A DNA stretch of 64,000 nucleotides from Aquipuribacter hungaricus (GTDB lineage Bacteria > Actinomycetota > Actinomycetes > Actinomycetales > JBBAYJ01): NCBI RefSeq assembly GCF_042663885.1, contig NZ_JBHSXV010000001.1; one strand, 5' to 3'. Under the pieces are notes generated by a model. That model worked only from the letters and a program-made list of their open reading frames with translations. It ran no database searches and was not told where the DNA came from. Shown here in pieces: positions 52,260 to 60,465 of the stretch. The first letter of the stretch is position 1. Each line of letters begins with the position of its first letter. The position numbers were made by a program, and so were the translations under genes.

Positions 52260-53434
52260 TGCCGCTGCGCCGCCGCCGGGCCGCCGTGCCCGCGCCCGCC
52301 CGCCCCGCCGTCGTCGCGGCCCCGCCGCCCCCGCTGCCGCCGGTCCTCCCCCCGCCGGTCGTCACCCTGCTCGGCCTGGCCGCCGCGGTCGTCGTGCTCG
52401 GCGGCATCCGCGCGGCGCAGGAGCTGGCCGCGCCGATCTTCCTGGCCTTCGTGCTGTCGATCGCCGTCTACCCGCTGCAGGCATGGCTGCGCCGGCTCCG
52501 GCTGCCGGGCTGGCTGGCGCTCACGCTCACCGTGCTCGTCACCTACGCGGCCCTCACGGCGTTCGCCGGGGCGCTCCTGCTGTCGGTGCTCCAGTTCGCC
52601 GACCAGGCGCAGGGCTACCGCGACGAGGTCGTCGACCTCGTCGCGCAGGGCGAGGACCTGCTGCTCGAGGCCGGCGTCGACCAGGCCCAGATCAACGACG
52701 TCATCTCGCAGGTGGACATCAACCAGGCGTTCTCGCTGGCGCTCGGCGTCGTGCAGGGCGTCACCTCGCTGCTGTCGAACCTCGTCTTCGTGCTCGCCCT
52801 GCTCTTCTTCGTCCTCATCGACGCCGGGGGCGTGCACACCAAGCTGGCCGCCGTCGCGGCGCTGCGCCCCCGGGCGGCCGAGGCGCTGCACGGCTTCACC
52901 CACGGCGTGCGGCAGTACCTCGTGGTGACGGCCGTGTTCGGCTTCGTCGTCGCCGCGCTCGACGTCGTGCTGCTCATGGTGCTCGGCGTGCCGCTGCCCC
53001 TGCTCTGGGGGCTGCTGGCCTTCCTGGCCAGCTTCGTGCCCGTCATCGGGCTCGTCGTCGGCCTCGTCCCGCCGGTGGTCATCGGCCTGCTCGACGGCGG
53101 CCCCGCCACCGGGCTGTACGTGCTCATCGGCTACCTGGTCATCAACAACACCATCGACAACGTCGTGAAGCCCAAGTTCGTCGGCGACGCCGTCGGGCTC
53201 AGCATCACCGTGTCGTTCCTGTCGCTCGTGGTGTGGGGCTTCGTGCTGGGCCCGCTCGGCGCGCTGCTCGCCATCCCGGCCTCGCTGCTGGCCCGTGCGC
53301 TGCTGGTCGACCGCGACCCCCGGAGGGGCTGGGTGGGCATCATGGTCGGCGACGAGCCACCGCAGGGCGAGGACCTGCGGCGGCTGTCGGACGAGGCCCA
53401 GGAGCTCGACCGGCGCGAGGGCCGCTCCCGCTGA
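52259..53434 (+). CDS. AI-2E transporter-family (UPF0118) membrane protein
   Basis: The 391-residue protein begins with a Pro-rich segment and has about eight membrane helices in the UPF0118 layout: FLAFVLSIAVYPLQAWLRR, a long extramembrane section (QGYRDEVVDL to about 155), VVAALDVVLLMVLGVPLPLLWGLLAFLASFVPVIG and the family signature YLVINNTIDNVVKPKFVGDAVGLS. Members export autoinducer 2 or act as Na+/H+ antiporters; the role here is open. The ATG overlaps the DUF308 stop. Confidence 0.88.
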   Translation: MPLRRRRAAVPAPARPAVVAAPPPPLPPVLPPPVVTLLGLAAAVVVLGGIRAAQELAAPIFLAFVLSIAVYPLQAWLRRLRLPGWLALTLTVLVTYAALTAFAGALLLSVLQFADQAQGYRDEVVDLVAQGEDLLLEAGVDQAQINDVISQVDINQAFSLALGVVQGVTSLLSNLVFVLALLFFVLIDAGGVHTKLAAVAALRPRAAEALHGFTHGVRQYLVVTAVFGFVVAALDVVLLMVLGVPLPLLWGLLAFLASFVPVIGLVVGLVPPVVIGLLDGGPATGLYVLIGYLVINNTIDNVVKPKFVGDAVGLSITVSFLSLVVWGFVLGPLGALLAIPASLLARALLVDRDPRRGWVGIMVGDEPPQGEDLRRLSDEAQELDRREGRSR

Positions 53435-53459
53435 CGCGAGGCCGCTCCCGCTGGGACCC

Positions 53460-54386
53460 CTAGGGGTGCGGCCAGGCGTTGGGCAGGCAGCCCTGCAGGC
53501 CGACGGTCTGCTGGAGCATGACCGGTGCCGGCTCGCCGTCCGCGGGGCAGGGCACGTGCCCGTTCCCCAGGTAGTGGCCCAGCTCGTGGTTGACGACGTA
53601 GCGGCGGTAGCCGTCGACGTCGTCGCCCCACGTGGTCGCGCCGCGCGTCCACCGCCGGGCGTTGAGCACCACGTCGTCGCCGTTGCGGCACGACACCTCG
53701 CCGCGGGTGCGCAGCGGCGCGCACATCCGGTCGGTGGTGTCCGGGCTGGCCACGACGATGCGGGCGTCGGGGTCCGCGTCGACCCGCTGCAGCGCCCATG
53801 CCCCGTCGCCGGTCCACGAGCGGGGGTCGGCGAGGACCTCCTCGACGACCCCGGCGACCTCCGCCGGGTCGAGCGGGAGCCCGCCCTCCACCTCGACGGT
53901 GTAGCGGACCAGGCGGCCGTCGCCCACCTGCTCGCCCGTGCCCGGGGCCACCGCGAAGCTGCCGTCGCCCGCGCGGGGCACCTCGACCGGGACGGCCGGT
54001 GCCGCGGCGGGTGCACCCGCCGCGGCAGCGGTCGGGGTCGGCGCGGCCGTCGCGGCGGCGCCCGGGGCCGCAGGGGCCGCCGTCGGGACGGCCGCGGCGG
54101 AGGCGGCCGCGACCGGGTCGGCTGCGCCGCCGGCGCCCTCGGCACCCTCGGCCTCCGCGCCCTCGGCCACCGTGCCCTCGCCGGGCGCTCCGGCCGGGGC
54201 GTCGACCCCGGCCCCGGGGTCGGGTGCCCCGAGCAGGTCGACCTTGGCCGCCTCGGGCACCAGCAGCCACACCACCCACAGCAGCAGGACCACCCCGGCC
54301 GCGACGAGCGGGCCCCGGTGCAGCGGGGCGGCGGGCGCGTCCTCCCCCGCGGGACGGGGGGCGGTCCGCTCCTGCGTGGTCGTCAC
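53460..54386 (-). CDS. DUF3152 membrane-anchored metallopeptidase-like protein
   Basis: One membrane helix (about 26-45) is followed by an Ala/Pro/Thr-rich linker (50-135) and the DUF3152 domain (about 140-308) with HELGHYLGNGH (HExxHxxGxxH), the zinc motif of metzincin-like peptidases. Four cysteines suggest an extracellular position. Its substrate is unknown. The GTG at 54386 is leaderless by its -10 TAGCCT, whose TAG is the stop codon of the P450 gene. It can therefore be read with the P450 operon or from its own promoter. Confidence 0.85.
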   Translation of the reverse strand: MTTTQERTAPRPAGEDAPAAPLHRGPLVAAGVVLLLWVVWLLVPEAAKVDLLGAPDPGAGVDAPAGAPGEGTVAEGAEAEGAEGAGGAADPVAAASAAAVPTAAPAAPGAAATAAPTPTAAAAGAPAAAPAVPVEVPRAGDGSFAVAPGTGEQVGDGRLVRYTVEVEGGLPLDPAEVAGVVEEVLADPRSWTGDGAWALQRVDADPDARIVVASPDTTDRMCAPLRTRGEVSCRNGDDVVLNARRWTRGATTWGDDVDGYRRYVVNHELGHYLGNGHVPCPADGEPAPVMLQQTVGLQGCLPNAWPHP

Positions 54387-54393
54387 CCGGTCG

Positions 54394-54399
54394 AGGCTA
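54394..54399 (-). promoter_or_regulatory. -10 element (TAGCCT) overlapping the P450 stop codon
   Basis: On the minus strand TAGCCT uses the TAG stop codon of the P450 gene (54399-54397) and ends 7 nt before the GTG of the DUF3152 gene. Confidence 0.45.
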
Positions 54400-55872
54400 G
54401 GGGCGCGGCGGCACCGGACGACGGGGGCGCGCGGCCAGGTGCATGCCCCCGCGCGGGCGCAGCGTCACCGACGCGACGACGCCGGGGCGCGGCCCGGCCG
54501 GGGCCACGGTGCGGTCCCGGAGCAGCTCGGCCAGCACGACGACCGACTCGACGACGGCGAAGTCGCGGCCGATGCACAGCCGAGGGCCGGCCCCGAAGGG
54601 GATGTACCCCTCGCGCCGCCCCCCGGCGGGCTCCCCCAGCCACCGGTCGACGTCGAACCGGGTGGGGTCCGGCCACAGGTCCGCCCGGCGGTGGTGCACC
54701 CACGGCGACAGGATGACGAGCGTCCCCGCGGGCAGCGGGACCCCGTCGACGACGTCGTCGGCCAGCGCCCGCCGGGTGATGACCCAGGCCGGCGGGTAGA
54801 GCCGCAGCCCCTCGTCGACGACGGCCCGCACGACCGGCAGCCGGGCGACGTCCTGCCAGGTGACCGACCGCGTGCCGCCGGGGGTGCCGCCCGAGGTCCC
54901 ACCGGGGGTGCCGCCGGGCGCACTGCCGGGAGTGCCGTCGGGAGCGCTGCCGGGGGTCCCGTCGCCCAGCACCGCGTCGAGCTCGGCGTGCACCCGGGCG
55001 ACGACCTCGGGGTGCTCGGCGAGCAGGCGCAGCGTCCACGTGAGGCTGGCGGCGACCGTCTCGTGCCCGGCGATGACGAGGGTGACGAGCTCGTCGCGGA
55101 CCTCGCCGTCGGTCATCCCGGAGGCCAGCAGCAGCCCGAGCACGTCGTGGCCCGGCTCCCGCTGGGCCCGGCGCGAGCGGACCATCGCCGCGCACGCCTC
55201 GTCGAGGGTGGCGCGGGAGCGGGTGAGGCGGCGGGCGGTCGGCGTGGGGACGCCGGGCGGCGCCGTCCACGGCCGGGTGGCGCGCCGCATGACGACCTCC
55301 AGCGCCTCGTGCACCGCGCCCACGAGGCGGTGGCCCTCGGCCGCGCCGCCGTCCACCAGGTCCGCCCCGAACAGGGTCCGGCCGACCACGTGCAGCGTGG
55401 CGCGCATGAGGACGTCGTCGACGTCGACCACCCGGCCGGGGGCGGCGTCCCACTCCTCGCGGACGAGCCCCGCGGCGCGCACGGACTCCGCCGCGACGTG
55501 GGCGAGGGTGTCGCGGTGGAACGCGGGCTGGACCGCGCGGCGGTGCGCCCGCCACACCTCGCCGTCGGTGGTGAGCAGCCCGGCACCGGTGACCAGGGCC
55601 AGCGAGGTGTACTGGATGGTCTCCTTGCCGTAGCCGCGGTGGTTGTCCTGCAGCACCCGCCGCACCCCCGCGGGGCCGTCGACGAGGACCGCCGGGCGGC
55701 CGTTCATCGGGAACGGCACCACGTCGCCGTAGCGCGCGGCGGTCTCCTCGAGGAACGGCAGGGCGTCGGACAGGATGCGCGGCACCGCGGCGACCATGTG
55801 CCAGGGCAGCGGGCCGTCGGCGTCGACCTCGGTGAAGCGGGCGTTGCGCCGGGGCGCGGGCGGGGCGCTCAC
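54397..55872 (-). CDS. Cytochrome P450 with a GTPGG-repeat insertion
   Basis: The 491-residue P450 has I-helix IAGHETVAAS, the K-helix ExxR (DEGLR, Glu354-Arg357) and the heme loop FGAGPRLCIG with Cys433. The WRAHRRAVQPAFH C-helix and long form resemble the CYP102/CYP4-like soluble class. Between helices J and K (about 303-336) is an unusual run of Gly-Thr-Pro/Gly-Ser-Ala repeats. No ferredoxin or reductase gene is adjacent. The GTG at 55872 overlaps the stop of the GroES-like gene (GTGA). Confidence 0.92.
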   Translation of the reverse strand: MSAPPAPRRNARFTEVDADGPLPWHMVAAVPRILSDALPFLEETAARYGDVVPFPMNGRPAVLVDGPAGVRRVLQDNHRGYGKETIQYTSLALVTGAGLLTTDGEVWRAHRRAVQPAFHRDTLAHVAAESVRAAGLVREEWDAAPGRVVDVDDVLMRATLHVVGRTLFGADLVDGGAAEGHRLVGAVHEALEVVMRRATRPWTAPPGVPTPTARRLTRSRATLDEACAAMVRSRRAQREPGHDVLGLLLASGMTDGEVRDELVTLVIAGHETVAASLTWTLRLLAEHPEVVARVHAELDAVLGDGTPGSAPDGTPGSAPGGTPGGTSGGTPGGTRSVTWQDVARLPVVRAVVDEGLRLYPPAWVITRRALADDVVDGVPLPAGTLVILSPWVHHRRADLWPDPTRFDVDRWLGEPAGGRREGYIPFGAGPRLCIGRDFAVVESVVVLAELLRDRTVAPAGPRPGVVASVTLRPRGGMHLAARPRRPVPPRP

Positions 55873-56231
55873 AGGTACAGGCCGGTCCCGCCGTCCGGCA
55901 CCCGCGGCGCGGCGACCGCGTGCAGGTCGCGCTCGCGCAGCACGACGTAGCTGGCCGCGTGGAGCTCCACCTCGGCCTTGTCCTCCGGGTCGTAGAGGAC
56001 CCGGTCGCCGACCTCGACCTGGCGCACGTGCTGCCCGGTGGCGACGACCTCGGCCCAGGCGAGCCGGCGGCCCATGGTCGCGGTGGCGGGGATGACGAGC
56101 CCGCCGCCGGAGCGCCGTTCCCCGTCGCTCTCGGCGCGGACGAGCAGGCGGTCGTGGAGCATGCGCACCGGCAGCCGGCCGTCGTCGGGGGTCGTGACAG
56201 AGGTGCCGGAGGTGCCGGACGTGCCGCTCAC
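55869..56231 (-). CDS. GroES-like (Cpn10) protein without GroEL partner
   Basis: The 120-residue protein has the Cpn10 barrel: RMLHDRLLVRAESDGERRSGGGLVIPATATMG (mobile-loop region), GDRVLYDPEDKAEVELHAASYVVLRERDLHAV. A Ser-Gly-Thr repeat (SGTSGTSGTS) forms the start. It differs from housekeeping GroES and no groEL is nearby, so it may be a specialised variant. It is linked by GTGA overlaps to DUF427 before and P450 after. A later start near residue 22 is possible. Confidence 0.8.
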   Translation of the reverse strand: MSGTSGTSGTSVTTPDDGRLPVRMLHDRLLVRAESDGERRSGGGLVIPATATMGRRLAWAEVVATGQHVRQVEVGDRVLYDPEDKAEVELHAASYVVLRERDLHAVAAPRVPDGGTGLYL

Positions 56232-56788
56232 CAGCCCGCGCTCCCGGGCCCGCCCTTGAACGGGCCCACCACGTCGTCGGTCACCCAGCCGCCGTAGAAC
56301 CCGCCGGGCTGCGGCCGGACGACCTCGCCCGCGACGGTGATCTCGTCGGCGGCGGAGGCGTACAGGGCCACGTGCCCGGCCAGCGCCGCGAACGCGGGCG
56401 TCGGGTCCGGGTAGGTCCAGGCGGCGGAGGCGGCGACCCGGCCGTCCGGGGCGACGAGGTCGAGGTAGGCCGCGCGGCCCTTCCACTCGCACACCGAGCC
56501 GCCCGCCGCGGGACGCAGCACCCCGGGCGCGAACGCCGTCACGGGCAGGTACCAGGTCGGCGGGTGGGAGGTCTCGAGGACCGTGAGCGCGGCCGAGGTC
56601 CGGCACACCTCGGCGCCGAAGGTGACGACGACCGTGCGGGGGTCGCGGACGAGCAGCGGCGGGCGGGGGTGGTCCCACACCGACGTCTGGCCGGGCCCGG
56701 GCTCCTCCGGGACGACGCCCCGCGGCACCCGGGCGGCGCGCCCCCGCGCCGGCAGCAGGCCGGCGGGAGCCTGCCCGGGAGGGGTCAC
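56228..56788 (-). CDS. DUF427-domain protein
   Basis: The 186-residue protein has the DUF427 core: TVVVTFGAEVCRTSAALTVLETSHPPTWYLP, GGSVCEWKGRAAYLDLV and AAWTYPDPTPAFAALAGHVALYAS, with a C-terminal GGFYGGWVTDDVVGPFKG. Family function is unknown. The GTG at 56788 overlaps the DUF3618 stop and its own stop overlaps the GroES-like start, so it is in a translationally coupled chain. Confidence 0.88.
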   Translation of the reverse strand: MTPPGQAPAGLLPARGRAARVPRGVVPEEPGPGQTSVWDHPRPPLLVRDPRTVVVTFGAEVCRTSAALTVLETSHPPTWYLPVTAFAPGVLRPAAGGSVCEWKGRAAYLDLVAPDGRVAASAAWTYPDPTPAFAALAGHVALYASAADEITVAGEVVRPQPGGFYGGWVTDDVVGPFKGGPGSAGW

Positions 56789-57096
56789 CGGGACCGGTGC
56801 CGGGCCACGACGAGGGCGACGACGACGGCCACCACGGCGCCGGCGACGGCCGCCACGCGCTCGTACAGCAGGTTGCCCTGCTCGTCGGTGACGGCGCGGC
56901 GGGCCCGGTCGACGGCCTCCTCCTTGGCGTCCGCGGCGAGGTTGGCGGGCTTGACCCGCTGGGCGAGCTCGTCGAGCGTCCCCGACAGGTGGGCGCGGCG
57001 CGCCTGGATCGCCGCCTGGAGCGCGTCGGGGTCGCCGGACAGCACGGGCGGCCTCGGGGCGGAGGGCGGGAACGGGGAGGGCTCGGTGCTGCTCAT
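56785..57096 (-). CDS. DUF3618 protein
   Basis: A 103-residue protein: Pro-rich start, then the DUF3618 helix LQAAIQARRAHLSGTLDELAQRVKP and a C-terminal membrane helix (about 80-98) ending in basic residues. Function unknown; members are small, membrane-anchored and common in actinobacteria. ATG 57096 follows TACCGT by 7 nt. It leads the chain DUF3618-DUF427-GroES-like-P450-DUF3152. Confidence 0.85.
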   Translation of the reverse strand: MSSTEPSPFPPSAPRPPVLSGDPDALQAAIQARRAHLSGTLDELAQRVKPANLAADAKEEAVDRARRAVTDEQGNLLYERVAAVAGAVVAVVVALVVARHRSR

Positions 57097-57101
57097 GGGG
57101 C

Positions 57102-57947
57102 TCACGGTAACGACGTGGCGGCGCCCGTGCGTCCCCGCGGCACCACGGCCGCGGGGTCGAAGCCGACCGGCAGCTCCAGCCGGTGCCGGGCGAGCAGGTC
57201 CGGGTCCTGGAGCACGTCCAGGGTGGGCCCGTCGTGGGCGATGCGGCCCGCGTCCAGGACGACGCTGCGCTCGCACAGCTCGAGGGCGAAGGGCAGGTCG
57301 TGGGTGACGACGACCACGGTGACCGGGAGCGCGGCGAGCACGTCGAGCAGCTCGCGCCGGCTGGCCGGGTCCAGGTTGCTCGACGGCTCGTCGAGGACCA
57401 GCACCTGGCAGCGCATCGCGAGCACCGTGGCCACGGCCACCCGGCGGCGCTGGCCGAAGGACAGGTGGTGCGGCGGCCGCGCGGCGAACTCGCGCATCCC
57501 GACCGCGTCGAGCGCCTCGTCGACGCGGGCGTCCAGCTCGGCGCCGCGCAGCCCCAGGTTGGTGGGGCCGAAGGCGACGTCGTCGCGGACGGTGGGCATG
57601 AACAGCTGGTCGTCGGGGTCCTGGAAGACCAGGCCGACCGCGCGGCGGACCTCGCCGAGGGTGTCCTTGGCCACCGCGATCCCGCCGACGAGCACCTCGC
57701 CGACCGCGTTGGAGCCGGCCGCCCGGCCGAGGATGCCGTTGAGGTGCAGCAGCAGGGTCGTCTTGCCCGCGCCGTTGGGGCCGAGGACGGCCAGCCGCTG
57801 CCCGGCCGGGACGACGAGGTCCACGCCGAACAGGGCCTGGTGGCCGTCGGGGTAGGCGAAGGCCACCTCGCGCAGCTCCAGGGCGGGCACGGCCGCCGCC
57901 CCGTCCCGGGGGGCGGGCAGGCCCGGCTCGTGCGGCTGCGGGGTCAC
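57102..57947 (-). CDS. cbiO: Energy-coupling-factor ABC ATPase (CbiO type)
   Basis: The 281-residue ATPase has Walker A GPNGAGKTTL, Q-loop FQDPDDQLFMPTVRDDVAFGP typical of CbiO, signature LSFGQRRRVA (Phe for the usual Gly), Walker B VLVLDEPSSNLDP and the switch VTHDLP. It powers cobalt or nickel uptake together with the CbiQ and CbiM-type proteins upstream. The GTG at 57947 lies 4 nt after the cbiQ stop. Confidence 0.92.
   Translation of the reverse strand: MTPQPHEPGLPAPRDGAAAVPALELREVAFAYPDGHQALFGVDLVVPAGQRLAVLGPNGAGKTTLLLHLNGILGRAAGSNAVGEVLVGGIAVAKDTLGEVRRAVGLVFQDPDDQLFMPTVRDDVAFGPTNLGLRGAELDARVDEALDAVGMREFAARPPHHLSFGQRRRVAVATVLAMRCQVLVLDEPSSNLDPASRRELLDVLAALPVTVVVVTHDLPFALELCERSVVLDAGRIAHDGPTLDVLQDPDLLARHRLELPVGFDPAAVVPRGRTGAATSLP
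57104..57109 (-). promoter_or_regulatory. Leaderless -10 element (TACCGT) in the cbiO end
   Basis: On the minus strand TACCGT overlaps the last base of the cbiO stop region and ends 7 nt before the DUF3618 ATG at 57096. Confidence 0.45.
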
Positions 57948-57951
57948 GCGC

Positions 57952-58773
57952 TCACCCTGCCACCACGAGCCAGGCGGTCTGCTCGCCGGCCACGACCGCG
58001 GCCACGGCGACCGCGGCCACCACGGACCAGGCACCGGCGAGCGCCGCCCACTGGCCCGGGCGCGAGGCGGGGGCACCGAGCTGCGGCATGGTCCCGGTGA
58101 AACCGCGGCTGACCATCGCCAGGTGCACCCGTTCGCCCCGCTCGTAGGAGCGGATGAACAGCGCGCCGGCCGCCTTGGCGACGACGGGCACGTGGCCCAG
58201 GTGGCGGGCCTGGAAGCCGCGGGCCGCACGGGCCAGCGCCATCCGGCGCATGTCGTCCACGACCACGTCGAGGTAGCGGACCATGAACGACAGGATCGTC
58301 ACGAACAGGCCGGGCACCCGCAGGCGCTGCAGCCCCACGACGAGGTCGCGCGGGGTCGTCGTGGCCGACAGCAGGATCGCCGCGACCACGCCGAGGCTGC
58401 CCTTGGCGAGGATGTTGAAGCCGCCGAGCAGGCCGTCGACGGACAGCGACAGCCCGAGGACGTCGACCCGCTCCCCGAGCGCGACGAAGGGCAGCAGCAC
58501 GGCGAAGACGAGGAACGGCACCTCGATGAGCATCCGGCGCAGCACCGTGCGCGCCGGCACCCGGGTGAGGACGAGGAGCCCGACGAGCAGGAGCGCGTAG
58601 ACGCCGAACGCCCAGGCCTGCTCGCGCGGGGTCGCCACCACGGTGACGACGAAGGCGAGCAGCCCGACGATCTTCACCTCGGCCGGCAGGCGGTGCAGCG
58701 GGGTGTGGCCGTGCAGGTAGAGCCCGTCGGAGACGCTGCGGGAGGAGGCGCCGTGGGCGTGGCCCGCGCCCAC
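57952..58773 (-). CDS. cbiQ: Energy-coupling-factor transmembrane protein (CbiQ)
   Basis: The 273-residue protein has about six membrane helices and the two coupling motifs of ECF T-components, ALARAARGF and ERVHLAMVSRGF, which contact the ATPase. The N-terminus has GAGHAHG and HGHTPLHRLPAEVKI. It follows cbiM with no gap (the TGA is directly before its GTG). With CbiM and CbiO it forms a metal importer. Confidence 0.93.
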   Translation of the reverse strand: MGAGHAHGASSRSVSDGLYLHGHTPLHRLPAEVKIVGLLAFVVTVVATPREQAWAFGVYALLLVGLLVLTRVPARTVLRRMLIEVPFLVFAVLLPFVALGERVDVLGLSLSVDGLLGGFNILAKGSLGVVAAILLSATTTPRDLVVGLQRLRVPGLFVTILSFMVRYLDVVVDDMRRMALARAARGFQARHLGHVPVVAKAAGALFIRSYERGERVHLAMVSRGFTGTMPQLGAPASRPGQWAALAGAWSVVAAVAVAAVVAGEQTAWLVVAG

Positions 58774-59826
58774 TCAGACCTTCTCGCTCGTGCGGTCGTC
58801 CCGCGGGGCGGAGGAGGGGCGGACGAGACGGGCGACGAGCAGGGCGATGCCGAGGGCGACGAGGACGCCGACCACCCCGGCCAGCCCGGTCGCCAGGTAC
58901 GGGTTGTCGATGCCGGCCACGGCGTAGTCGCCGAACGGGCTGCCGGAGGCCGCGGAGTCCTCGGCCGTGCCGAGGAAGCCCATCCGGTCCGCGACGTACT
59001 CCAGGCCGTCGGGGTTCGCGCTGGCCCACGACGACACGCCGCCGGCCAGGACCAGGCAGACGCCGAGCGCACCGGCGACCCAGCCCAGCCCGATCCGGCG
59101 GACCCCGTCGGCGACCGGGGTCGCGGTGACCTCGCGGCTCTGCCCGTCGGCGGACGTGACGACCAGGTTCGTGCGGTACCTCCGGGCCAGCCGCACCAGG
59201 TCGGGGCGGGTCGCGACGACCGCGCCGACGGTGAGCCCCGTGATGACGGCCTCGCCGACGCCGATGGCGACGTGCCAGGTGAGCATGAACGCGGTCAGCT
59301 GGCCGAGGTCGAGCTCGGCGGCCCCGCCGACGGCGTAGAGGCCGACGAAGACCAGCGCGGTCGCGGGGACCGACACCAGGGCGCCGACGGCCGCGGCGGG
59401 CACGGCGGAGGACGCCCGGCCCGGCAGGACGGCCATGACGGCGCGGGAGACCAGGTAGCCCACGACGACGGTGACGATGCCGATGAGGAACACGTTGGTG
59501 CCGAGCGCGGAGACCCCGCCGTCGGCGAACAGCAGGGCCTGCAACGACACCACCACCGCCAGGCAGATGACCGCCGTCCAGGGGCCGACGAGCGCGGCCG
59601 CGAGCGCACCGCCCATGAGGTGGCCGGAGGTGCCGATGCCGACGGGGAAGTTGAGCATCTGCACCGCGAAGACGAAGGCGGACACCAGGCCGGCCATCGG
59701 GGCGGCGGCCGTGGACTCGGCCAGCTCGGCGCGGGCACGGCGCAGGGAGACGGCGACGACGCCGACGGAGGCGGCACCCGTCGCCAGGGAGGTGGACAGG
59801 TCCAGGAAGCCGTCGGGCACGTGCAC
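58774..59826 (-). CDS. CbiM-CbiN-like fusion, substrate-binding part of a Co/Ni importer
   Basis: The 350-residue protein starts VHVPDGFLDL, the CbiM/NikM N-terminus in which His2 and the free amino group bind the metal. It has seven-odd helices (FVFAVQMLNFPVGIGTSGHLMGG; LTWHVAIGVGEAVITGL) and a C-terminal PDGLE domain (NPDGLEYVADRMGF, about 275-330), which replaces CbiN. The GTG at 59826 is chosen over 59844 because GAGGAG lies 7 nt before it and because only this start places His at position 2. Cobalt and nickel cannot be told apart. No cobalamin riboswitch fits the 110-nt upstream gap. Confidence 0.9.
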   Translation of the reverse strand: MHVPDGFLDLSTSLATGAASVGVVAVSLRRARAELAESTAAAPMAGLVSAFVFAVQMLNFPVGIGTSGHLMGGALAAALVGPWTAVICLAVVVSLQALLFADGGVSALGTNVFLIGIVTVVVGYLVSRAVMAVLPGRASSAVPAAAVGALVSVPATALVFVGLYAVGGAAELDLGQLTAFMLTWHVAIGVGEAVITGLTVGAVVATRPDLVRLARRYRTNLVVTSADGQSREVTATPVADGVRRIGLGWVAGALGVCLVLAGGVSSWASANPDGLEYVADRMGFLGTAEDSAASGSPFGDYAVAGIDNPYLATGLAGVVGVLVALGIALLVARLVRPSSAPRDDRTSEKV

Positions 59827-59936
59827 AGGGATGCTCCTCGTCACAGGTGGTGCGGTGGGGCGCAGGGGGGTACGGCACGGGGCCGCCCGACGATGGTGAC
59901 CTCGCCCCGTCCGGGGCGCAATGCGAAACTACGACC

Positions 59937-60419
59937 GTGTCGCAGCTGCAGCCCGGCGACCGGGCCCCCGACCTCGTCCTCCCCGCCGCCGACGGCTCGA
60001 CCGTGTCGCTGGCGGACCTGCTGGCCCGGGGGGACGGCCGCAGCGTCGTCGTGTACTTCTACCCCGCCGCGATGACGCCGGGGTGCACGACGCAGGCCTG
60101 CGACTTCCGCGACAACCTGGCCTCGCTGGGCGCGGCCGGCTACGACGTGCTCGGGGTCTCCCCCGACCCGGTCGAGCGGCTGCGCGCCTTCGCCGGGCGC
60201 GACGCGGTCCCCTACCCGCTGCTCTCCGACCCCGACCGGTCGACGATGACCGCCTGGGGCGCGTGGGGCGAGAAGAAGCTGTACGGCAAGACCGTGACCG
60301 GCGTCCTGCGCTCGACCGTGGTCGTCGGCCCCGACGGCGTGGTCACCTGGGCGCGCTACGGCGTCAAGGCGACGGGCCACGTGGCGATGCTGCGCCGGCA
60401 GCTCGGCGTGGACGCCTGA
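59937..60419 (+). CDS. bcp: Peroxiredoxin, BCP/PrxQ type
   Basis: The 160-residue thiol peroxidase has LQPGDRAPDLVLPAADGSTVSL, the peroxidatic Cys in TPGCTTQACDFRDN and a resolving Cys five residues later, the atypical 2-Cys PrxQ pattern. It reduces peroxides in the cytoplasm with thioredoxin or mycothiol-linked donors. GTG 59937 fits the family start. It is divergent from the metal transporter operon. Confidence 0.9.
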   Translation: MSQLQPGDRAPDLVLPAADGSTVSLADLLARGDGRSVVVYFYPAAMTPGCTTQACDFRDNLASLGAAGYDVLGVSPDPVERLRAFAGRDAVPYPLLSDPDRSTMTAWGAWGEKKLYGKTVTGVLRSTVVVGPDGVVTWARYGVKATGHVAMLRRQLGVDA

Positions 60420-60465
60420 GCGCACGGCACACTGGCCTGCACGCCGACATCCCCGGGGGACCACC

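Noticed and set aside
59827..59936. Cobalamin riboswitch before the CbiM-type gene
   Set aside because: The divergent gap is only about 110 nt, too short for the element, and no B12-box-like sequence was seen.
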